The notes under the pieces: generated by a model | The model's input: only the letters and a program-made list of their open reading frames with translations | Database searches by the model: none | What the model was told of the DNA's origin: nothing | Origin: Bimuria novae-zelandiae CBS 107.79 | Lineage: Eukaryota; Ascomycota; Dothideomycetes; Pleosporales; Didymosphaeriaceae | DNA: 64,000 bases | Assembly (NCBI GenBank): GCA_010015655.1 | Contig: ML976739.1 | Location: 118,821-182,820, forward strand | Direction of reading: 5' to 3' | Program-made: the position numbers and the translations under genes | Part shown: one piece after another, positions 56,037 to 64,000 of the stretch | How the letters are laid out: each line of letters starts with the position of its first letter | How positions within the stretch are numbered: position 1 is the first letter of the stretch

Positions 56037-58630
56037 CTACACCGTCAACGTGAAATTAACAGCATTCCCCGGCACGCGCGGGTAGAACTCAATCGTGAAC
56101 GTCGTGTCTTTCCCCGCACTCCTCACCGCGTCCAAAACAGCGGCTTTCAAGATCACGTTGTTGGCATCCCAGTCCCAGTTTCCCCCGTACGTGAGGCGGC
56201 CTGCTTGAAGGGGTCCGAGATAGGTCGTCCAGTCGTCGATTAGGATGCCGCCGTCGCTCTTGAGGGCGCGGACTGTGGCGGGACCTATGTCGTGGTGAGT
56301 ATGTAAAATCAGCAGGGGTGGAGCTAGGGGGAAAACGTACGATTCTGACCCTTCCATGTGACGGGGATGGGCAGGTCCGCGGAGGCGGCGGGCAGCTTTG
56401 CAGTCGTGGAGCCCAGGACGGGTGTCGCGTATTGGAGGATGTTAAGCGTTGTTAGGGCGCCGGAGGAGAATGTGAGAGTTAGGTTAGCGATGGACCCGGT
56501 TGCGGTGGCGGACGTCAGGACGGTTTTCAGGAACGCAGATGTGATGGTTATGCCAGACGCGGATGTCGAGTAATCCGTTCCTTTCGCAAGGGCCGCCCCC
56601 GTCTTGCTGTTCTTGATACTAGAAAGCGTGTTGCCATTGAACAAATACGGCACCGCGGCGTCGGCGACAGCGTCGCCAGCTTTATGATACACGTACGCAG
56701 AGGAGAGTTGCGTGGTTGCGGAGCCGTCAGTCGTGCTGTCTGGGAGGCTGTTTGTTTTCTTGGCAGCGGCATTAGTGAGGATGTCGAGGGCGGTCTGGTC
56801 GCGCCATTGGTGGGTCGCTCTGTTGAGGTGGTCGGCGCCGTTGTCCCAGAGGACGGTTGCGGTGTTGTATTTTGCGGCTGTGCGGATGAGGAAGTCGAAG
56901 TAGCGCCAGCGCGCGGCCGTCTCGGTGGCGACGGGGCTGGCGTCGTATTCGCCGATGATGAGGGGGATGTCGGTGAAGTTGTTGCGGATGGCGGCGAAGT
57001 CGGCGTCGAGGGCGGCCTGGATGTGGGAGTGTGGGTTAGCAGTTGGTCTGGATGACAGAGTGTTGTGGACAGTGAACCCTGCCTGTCCTGATGAAATATA
57101 GGTTCCCGGAAATTCAAGAAAACAGTGACGAACAAGTGACACAAACGAATGCCATATCAGACTCGATCCGAACCCCATTCCTCTCCCCATAAACCGAACA
57201 AATCCGAGAATTACAACGTACCTTATCAGCATCCGAACCCCACACCGTCTTCCCCCACGCGGAGAAGATGAAATCATACGGTGAGTAATAATGGTACTGT
57301 ATCGCATACGGATTCGTAAACTTCGCATCTGGCCGCTTAAACCACTGGCTCGTCTTGATAGAGTCTTCTCCCGCACCGACCAGGGTCACGACTCTCTTGG
57401 CATTGAAGCCCCCAGCATCGCTGATGGCTTGGAGGAAGATGGTGTTGAGTTTGTTCAGCTCGGCGCCGTGCTCGGCTGTGGTGCCCTACGCGGAGTCAAG
57501 TCAGCGAGGGCCTGCAAAGATAACACGTAGAGAATATATCTCTGTGTCCAGAGAGTATAAAATGTATATAGGGCCCCCGAGCGCTCGGAAAGAGAGAGAG
57601 GATTGGATGGGACAGGAGCTTACCCGCGGCTCATTAATCGGCTCAAAAGCAACCTGACTCCCCTTACACGCCAGCTTCGTCCCAATCTGATACCACAGCC
57701 TATAAAACCGCTCTTCGATCGCGGTAAGATTCGCCCCCGAGGCCGTCACGTCCGCCCAGACCCAGCTGTCGTGGTGTACGTTGACGATGGTGTAAAAGCC
57801 TTTGCTGGTGATTATGTCGACGACATCAGACACTCTCTGGAGCCACGCTGCGTCTACGGTCCAGCTCGGCGACTGCGATGTAAAGTGATCTGGTAAGTAG
57901 GAGATAAGCCCAGATCGAGAGTAAGTTTCATTGTAGCGGGGGGGACTTACAGGCCCATGTTACGGGTAAGCGGACGCCCTTGAAACCAGCGGCTTTGACG
58001 TCTGTCAGATGTGGACTCAGATTAGCGTCTGTCTATCTATCTCGCTTCGTAGGATAAGTACTAACCATCAAAAGTATCAGCAGTTACTTTAGGATTATTC
58101 CAATCGCCCTCGTTCTGAACTGCATCAAGCGTGTTCCCCAGATTCCAACCAGGATTCATATTCTGGACAAACGCGGAAGCCGAGACGGGTGTGAATGTGC
58201 CGGTGCACTTTACGCCTCCTGCAGACGTAGCAGACGCCGTACTCGTCGGAACCGTCGCCAAGGTCGTCGCTGAGGAGGCCTTCGTCGTGGCCACCGTACT
58301 TGATCGCGTGGAAGAAAGTGATGCACTGGTCGCCGTTCCCGGAACACATTGGTAGTAATCTGCGTAGGCGCAAGCCACATCAGCCCAGCTTGTTCGTTCC
58401 ATTAAGAACGCTGCCTTACAGTCATTTTGAGCTTTGCAAGTGTATCCGGAAGGACATGTTGTATCGCCTGTAAAACCTATACCGCCACCTTCATAAACAA
58501 ATCAGCCTTGACTCTTACTCATAAATCTTCGTTTAAAAAACCGAGACTCACACTGCGCATACGGCCCATTCGCAGCAATCACACTCTGTGCAAGCGCTCC
58601 AATGAGCAATAGCCCTAATCTGGCTGCCAT
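56037..58630 (-). CDS. Secreted GH5 endoglucanase with CBM1, X2 and CBM46-like modules
   Basis: Eight exons: 58630-58552, 58488-58420, 58359-58066, 58001-57951, 57889-57624, 57485-57222, 57016-56341 and 56284-56037, giving 648 residues. It should cut beta-1,4-glucan (cellulose or related glucans) outside the cell. Residues 1-19 are a signal peptide (MAARLGLLLIGALAQSVIA). A fungal CBM1 follows (GPYAQCGGIGFTGDTTCPSG, YTCKAQND, QCVPG), then a Ser/Thr linker. The GH5 barrel runs from about 110 to 450: NPGWNLGNTLDAVQNEGDWN, VRLPVTWAYHF, VNVHHDSWVW, acid/base Glu in FEPINEP, nucleophile Glu in LIIGEYDAS. An X2 Ig-like module (LFNGNTLSSIKNSKTGAALA) and a CBM46-like module (VTWKGQN, LIDDWTTYLGPLQAGRLTYG) end the protein. 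All introns are GT-AG. Confidence 0.93.
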
Positions 58631-59753
58631 TTCGCCGTTAGAACTATACGTACGAGCTTATACCGTCCACTCTACCCGTCCGCCCATCGCATCCGCAGAA
58701 GTACTTATATAAATATACCCTCTACTCCTTCCCCCTCTAACAGTACCCTCATCTCATTCCCCTAAACAACGATTCTCCCGGAGTGCACCAGCAATTCCTC
58801 CAATGAAGCCTTGCAGTACAGTAAAAGATTACTATAAACATAATATAACAGACCACGCGAAGAAGACAGGCCCACTGCGACGTTACGCGCAGCGCACAAG
58901 GCGTGAAGATTGGCCAGGTCATGCCCTTCACCAAATCGGCTGTATGCGGATAGGTCGAGCTGCAGGTCCCGGCGGCCCTTATAGCCAAATGAATACCAGG
59001 CCTTTCTTTTTTCCGCCAAGTAGCCTGGGGTATATTAATTTAAAATGTCGCTTGGAGCTCTCGCGGGCCGACCCCATGGAGCATGCCTGAGCAGACCTGG
59101 TAAAGCAAATGAAAAAAATCCGGAGCAATGTGACTGCACCGGGTCGTAAGGGAAATGAACCCTGCGTCGTAGCGTGGCTATCCGAAACGTCTATTACACA
59201 CGATATTCTGGCACCACGTCGCTGCGCGATGGCTTCTAAGTTTGGACAAACGACGAAGCTGGGAAGTGCATGATAAAAACCATATCGAACAAGGGCTTGC
59301 TTTCGTAAACCAAGCATGACACCCGAACGGCCCTTGTGACGGAAATCCCGGGAGAACGACCATGCTCGATGGACAACGAATTGATATTGAACAAATACAA
59401 CGGGCGAAGAATTGCTCACAGGTGCCACTCCAGAGAGGTAATATATATACAAAGCGACAGCACGATAGAAACACTCGATGCGAAGAAAACTGAGACGACG
59501 ATCGGGAAAGGTGAACAAACAGCTCAAGAAGATGTAATTTTATTCCCACGCAAACTCCAGATGCAGTGGACGTCCCTTGCGCCATGAGTTCCAGATTGCG
59601 CCTCAAAAGAGAACCTATGAGTGGAAGGAAAGATTAGTGAACCTGCGGCCACAGGGTAGTGGCGGTAATAATAGAGTTCGATTTCTGGCTGTGGTCCTGC
59701 CCGGATTGATGCTGCTTCTCCGAAGTGGATGGAGATGCATCCGGCGAGGTTTG
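58631..59753. other. Intergenic region upstream of the GH5 gene
   Basis: 1.1 kb between tandem minus-strand genes, holding the GH5 promoter and the CPSF6-like 3' UTR. Minus-strand frames at 59527-58979 and 59606-59178 overlap each other in different frames and show no domain. No gene is supported. Confidence 0.45.
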
Positions 59754-61090
59754 TTACTCCGGACGGGGTCGCTTCGCGCCATGCGGGTTCCAGTTCCCGT
59801 CGCCACCTGCTTGGCTCTGCGGAAAGAAACCCGGAGTAAAGTGAGTCTGATTGCCGCTGAAGCCACCAGGGCCTGCGCCTATGTGTAGAGCAAGGCGTTA
59901 GCAATGTATAATACACTGGAATCGCATCCAGTAAAAGAATACAAATGTTTGACGTACCCATGCCTCCACCCATCATTCCCATGTTACCGCCCATCATCCC
60001 CATTCCGCTGCCCATGCCCATCATGTTATTTCCCATGGGCATATTCATACCTCCCATGTTGTTCATGCCCATTCCCCCACGGCCACGGTTGTTCATGCCA
60101 CCACGCATGCCACCCATCATGCCACCACGGAAATTGCCTGCACCAAAGTTGTTCATTCCGCCCATGGGGCCACCGCCAAAATTGTTCATAGGGCCCGGGC
60201 CACCGTAGCCACCCATGTTCCCAGCAGGACCAGAGAAGTTGCGGTTATTCTGAAAGCCCACGTTACCCCCTCCGCGAGCATTGAAGTTCCCCCTCTGGTT
60301 GTTGAAGCGATTGAAATTGCCTCCCTGGCCACCCTGGTTCCCAAAGTTGCCCGATGATGACCGATCACTGCGGTTCTTGTCGCGCTGTGGTACATCTTTG
60401 GGTAGCGTCTTGAATGGGTTGACGTGTGGCGGGTTGAAGATGGCCGTGGGCTTCTTCGTATGCGTTTGATCTTTGTAGAGGGCTTCGATCTGATGCTTGA
60501 GGGCGGTGGCAGCTTGCGGGCTCTGTAATTGCACGTAAACCTGACTTTAACAGCTGTCAGCGGACTGTCGAGACCCATGACAGCAGCACGTACCCTTTGC
60601 TTTTGCCGTTGACCTTGTGCTCGTTGAAGGTGACTTCGTTGAGCTCGTCTTCGCAGCGACCTTGGTTAGCCCAGCCACGAATGTCCTCTTCGCTGATCCA
60701 CCAGTTGAGGTCATTGATCATGAGCGCTGCAGTGGCGCCCGGGTCCGTAGGTCGGTCGTCGCCCTCGCCTTGTTTGCGCTTCACGCCTTGTTGTTGCGGA
60801 GCCTGCTTTAGGAATTCCTGGTTGTTCGCTGACGCGCCGGTACTCGAAATTTGCTGTGTGCCGTTCCCGTGATATGAGACCCCATTTGCTCCCGCGGCGC
60901 CGTGATCTTGTTTTTCGCCTGCGTCTGATTCGCCAGAAGTTGTCACCTTTTGTTCTATGGCCGGGTGCGTATGCGAGTTGGTATTTGCAGTGCTGGATCG
61001 TGCTGCCTCTTGCGCCGCGGCAGAGTCCTGGTGGTTATGAGCGGAGTCGTCGCCATAGATATCGATGTCGAAGTTGTCTTCGTCAGCCAT
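59754..61090 (-). CDS. RRM protein, CPSF6/CFIm68-like
   Basis: Three exons: 61090-60594, 60544-59958 and 59878-59754, giving 402 residues. Residues 1-120 are acidic and low-complexity (MADEDNFDIDIYGDDSAHNH). One RRM follows at about 125-205: ALMINDLNWWISEEDIRGWA, EVTFNEHKVNGKSKG, then QVYVQLQSPQAATALK after intron 1. The WWxxxxD pattern and the NGKSKG turn resemble CPSF6 of the cleavage factor I complex, which helps select poly(A) sites. The C-terminal half is a Gly/Asn/Met/Arg repeat tract (RGG-type) ending GAKRPRPE. Intron 1 has an AAG acceptor, intron 2 a TAG. Other Gly-rich RRM proteins are the alternative identity. Confidence 0.83.
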
Positions 61091-61966
61091 TTTGCTAGAT
61101 GTTAGAATGGAACGGCAGCCGCGACCAGGCGCAAGTTGGGTCAGGCGAGCCTCTGCAGCAGCGTAGGAGCGAAGAGCAGGACTATGATTTGTTCTGTACT
61201 GGTCCGCTAAGTTAAGAGCTGAGGTACATGCAGGTCTGTATGCGAAGACTTTATCAGTGATGTATTTGACATGCTGGAAGAAGGCTATCGAAGAATTGGG
61301 GACAGAACTGCGGTACAAGGCGCGCAAGCTGCGCAGAACAGAGGAGATACGTACATGACTGCTTACAGGCAGATACAAAGTCCTTGAAAGGATGCCCAAC
61401 GCAAGACACGATAGTCCGACTGCCTCTGTGACAGATACAGACGAGTGAGTGAAGGTACAGGAGTACAGAAGGTATGTGAGAGATGTGAAATCTGGACGTC
61501 TAGCTCCGATGCCTACACACTGCAGTAGGCCTCCGTACGGCACGCACTAGGAGTTATTATGCGATAGACAGCGCCGCAGCCAGGGCGATGGCGTGTGATG
61601 CGCGGTGAAGGGGAGAGGGCGCGTCGGAGCAGGGCGTCAAACACAGCCCTACCTTTGCACGCGACGGACCGGAGACAATGGAAGTCAAAGGACTGCAATG
61701 GCTTCGTCGACGGCGGCGGCAGCCAAAGGAGGAGTAGGGCGGTGCGAAGTAGGAAAGCGCGACCTGGTGCTGTGCGGGCTTGCCTTCACTCGCGCATCTG
61801 CGAGCTGCGGAGCTCACATTCAGCTTGGCGCGGCGGCCACTAGCTGCTTTGGGCCGAAATGTGTCCCCTAGGCCCAGAACCCCCCCCAGTGCGTGCGCAT
61901 CTTCGCGACACGCAACCAACAACCATATATCCTCCGCCTGCTCTAATACCAAACACGCCCTCCAAA
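61091..61966. promoter_or_regulatory. Divergent intergenic region, CPSF6-like / SSS1
   Basis: 876 bp between divergent start codons. Two small minus-strand frames at 61513-61952 look like chance. It should contain both promoters; no motif could be assigned. Confidence 0.4.
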
Positions 61967-62326
61967 ATGGACCAAGTCAAGGAATTTGCCGAGTACGCAA
62001 GAACCGCCTGCCCGCCTCACAATGCACACCACTGACCGTCCCAGTGTGCCCCAAGAGTTCTTCAAGGACGGCCTCCAGTTCGTGAACCGCTGCACCAAGC
62101 CAGACAAGGTGCGTTTCTCGTCTTCTTCCCCGCTACACTGCTGACCGTACCCAGCGGGAATTCATCAAGATCTCACAAGCTGTCGGCGTCGGCTTCTTGA
62201 TCATGGGCGTCATCGGCTACGTGGTCAAGCTCATACACAGTATGCAGTGCCCGAGAACCGCACACACGGCTCCTTCTGACCGGACCTATAGTTCCCGTGA
62301 ACAACATCCTCGTCGGCGGTTCATAA
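61967..62326 (+). CDS. SSS1: Protein translocon subunit Sec61 gamma (SSS1)
   Basis: Four small exons: 61967-61992, 62045-62108, 62155-62239 and 62292-62326, giving 69 residues, the usual length. The protein reads MDQVKEFADVPQEFFKDGLQ, FVNRCTKPDKREFIKISQAV, then one membrane helix (GVGFLIMGVIGYVVKLIH) and ends IPVNNILVGGS. It is a tail-anchored clamp helix of the Sec61 channel in the ER membrane, needed for co- and post-translational protein entry. All three introns are GT-AG and about 45-52 bp. The gene is visible only after joining exons and would be missed by open-frame searches. Confidence 0.96.
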
Positions 62327-62826
62327 TGATACAAACTCCATCGATCGTGAAGGAAAACAGCCAGATACGATGTGAGAAGTCACAGGCAGACAGGACGGTA
62401 GGAAGAGGAGGCCACACATGTTTAGGAGGCAGGCGCAGAGGGGGCGCATGTCGGACTGCTTCACGTATTCAATCATGTGTAAATGCTGTACAATACCAGC
62501 TTCTTGTGGGTCGCGGGCTGGGCTTCAATCCATTCATTTCTGTTCCTCGAGGATCGAAATTCTTCGCTCGTGCTCGACCCAGGTGCAGTACCCTGCTCTG
62601 AGAACATCACTCATCATCGTACCAATAATTCCGGCCTCCTCTTCCTGCGCTGTTGTACAGACGCTCGTCGTGTTGCAGCTGCGCGTTCACACGTCTGCCC
62701 ATCGTTGGCTGCCCTTCGTCCTCGTCCAGCCCATCGTTCCACGTATGCACTGTACAAGTACCCGATGACGTTCCGTATCCATTCCAAGAAGTCGCTACGC
62801 CAAGCCAGTTAGTTCAAGCTTTCTCC
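62327..62826. other. Convergent intergenic region
   Basis: 500 bp between the stop codons of SSS1 and the WD40 gene. Overlapping plus-strand frames (62418-62967) run antisense into the WD40 gene and are judged chance. Confidence 0.4.
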
Positions 62827-64000
62827 CTATGCATGCTCATACTGACCTGCTACCACGGGAGCATTCGGATGCCAGCTCGCATCACGCACACACGTGTTCC
62901 AGCTTCCTCCCATTCGTCTTGGGAAGTCGTAGGTTTCCGCCATGAGATTTGGGTCACGCGGTCTTGAGTCCTTGGTCGCTTCCAATACGTTGATCCTGCC
63001 GGCTATCGTTGCATCCATGTTCCAAACGTAGACGGAACCATCGTAGCTTCCTGAATAGACGTATCGCGAGTCTGTACTGCCCGGAGGCGAGAAGTGGCAC
63101 CGGATTAGCGTCTTTAGCACTTTGTGGCCTCGGAACGTGACCAATGAGCAATCATAGGGGTGTGGTCTATAGTCGCGGTCGTCGTAGCCGTTGCTGCGAT
63201 ACTCGAACCGCGTCGTGTATGCGTCGATGTTCACGCCATCGGCTTTTTCTTTGCTCATCATCTTGCGCAAGTCCCACAGTTTCGCCGTCTGGTCTTTGCC
63301 ATTACTCAGCACATAGCGACCATCACCTTTGCTGTCTACATAGGTCAATCCCTCAGTGTGACCTAAGAAAACACCTGCCTCTCTTCCGTCGCCCATGCTT
63401 CTTCTGTCCCACACCTTGATCGTCGTATCATCGGATCCGGAATATAATATGTGCGGAGATTGGGAATCGCCGAAGCAAACAGCATTCACATCGTCCTCGT
63501 GTCCAGGGATCCTAAGGATGGACTGACGTCTCTCGATATCATATACGTACACGGAATTGTCGCCGGTTCCAGCAACAATTTCGCGACCATCGCCGGAGAA
63601 CCGAATCGACCATATTCCAAAGTACGTGTGAAAGCTGTGAGTATTGACAGTACCCGTGTCTGAAAAGTCGAGAAGATGAGGCTCGGACTCATTGTTCGGA
63701 TCGGTGGGTGCCAGGCAGACTATACTTCGAATGGAGCTATAAGCTAGGAAGCGGTTGTCAGGGCTGAGGGACGCATCCGTAATCGTCCATTGGCCATAGG
63801 GGTACAAGACCGACTTGTAATATTTCCAATCGTATGGATTCGACGTATCGTACATGCGCACACGGAAATCTTGAGCGCATGAGAAGAAGAAGTTGCCGTC
63901 ATCCGAGAACTGCCCAGAGTAGCACCGCGCATTGTAGTGTATAATGGTATCGGCTATGCCTTCCGGTATCATGCCTTGCCTCATCAGCCTGCTGGCATTC
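62827..64000 (-). CDS. WD40-repeat protein, LEC14B/DCAF11 type (5' partial)
   Basis: One uninterrupted frame that continues past the right edge, so the 5' end is missing; about 391 residues are visible. It carries several WD40 blades: ARCYSGQFSDDGNFFFSCAQ, GIWSIRFSGDGREIVAGTGD, HEDDVNAVCFGDSQSPHILY, SGSDDTTIKVWDRRSM, KDQTAKLWDLRKMM and YSGSYDGSVYVWNMDATIAG. The spacing, the VTFRGHKVLKTLIRCHFSPP segment and the C-terminal SWHPNAPVVAG match the LEC14B/DCAF11 family. DCAF11 relatives can act as substrate receptors of CUL4-DDB1 ubiquitin ligases; whether the fungal protein does is inference. The first visible Met (63984) is probably internal, since the frame stays open upstream. Confidence 0.88.
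   Translation of the reverse strand, partial: NASRLMRQGMIPEGIADTIIHYNARCYSGQFSDDGNFFFSCAQDFRVRMYDTSNPYDWKYYKSVLYPYGQWTITDASLSPDNRFLAYSSIRSIVCLAPTDPNNESEPHLLDFSDTGTVNTHSFHTYFGIWSIRFSGDGREIVAGTGDNSVYVYDIERRQSILRIPGHEDDVNAVCFGDSQSPHILYSGSDDTTIKVWDRRSMGDGREAGVFLGHTEGLTYVDSKGDGRYVLSNGKDQTAKLWDLRKMMSKEKADGVNIDAYTTRFEYRSNGYDDRDYRPHPYDCSLVTFRGHKVLKTLIRCHFSPPGSTDSRYVYSGSYDGSVYVWNMDATIAGRINVLEATKDSRPRDPNLMAETYDFPRRMGGSWNTCVRDASWHPNAPVVAGQYEHA

Overview
This 64 kb window is nuclear DNA of a filamentous ascomycete (Pezizomycotina), most likely a Dothideomycete. That placement is inferred from gene content and intron style; no marker gene was compared. Genes are split by short GT-AG introns, mostly about 45-70 bp. 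The set includes fungal or ascomycete hallmarks: palI/RIM9, a Zn2Cys6 regulator, a Sos7-type kinetochore protein, a CBM1 cellulase and an RNAi-type RNA-dependent RNA polymerase. I reconstructed exon-intron structures by hand. Almost every junction was checked for splice signals, reading phase and protein continuity. No bacterial-type operons, CRISPR arrays, rRNA or convincing tRNA genes were seen.

Layout. 0-13 kb is a run of minus-strand genes: NVJ2-like SMP lipid-transfer protein, palI/RIM9 (ambient pH signalling), ribosomal protein S4, aspartate-semialdehyde dehydrogenase (HOM2) and D-lactate dehydrogenase (DLD1, ten exons). 13.7-23.5 kb is plus strand: an unrecognised coiled-coil protein, an RNA-dependent RNA polymerase and an ELP6-like Elongator subunit. 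23.5-34.4 kb is gene-poor, holding only an orphan-like 519-residue protein and a Zn2Cys6 transcription factor. 34.4-41 kb has a cytochrome b561 membrane protein with a long disordered tail, an RS-rich nuclear protein divergent from Sos7, and ribosomal protein L37. 41.8-44.6 kb is a 14-exon PHO84-type phosphate transporter. 44.8-55.7 kb has REV3 (DNA polymerase zeta) divergent from SLU7 (splicing), then SLA2/END4 (endocytosis). 56-64 kb has a four-module GH5 cellulase, a CPSF6-like RRM protein, SSS1 (Sec61 gamma) and the 3' part of a LEC14B/DCAF11-type WD40 gene that runs off the right edge.

Most genes are unrelated housekeeping neighbours, and I see no biosynthetic cluster. The most unusual signals are a small dispersed inverted-repeat (MITE-like) family with four copies between 15 and 40 kb, an apparently mutated splice donor in the phosphate transporter with an in-frame cryptic donor 9 bp upstream, several very small exons (4, 12, 14, 20 and 22 nt), two GC-AG introns, and two apparently orphan proteins, one beside the RNAi polymerase and one in the gene-poor island. 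I did not find a convincing wholly new multi-gene system.
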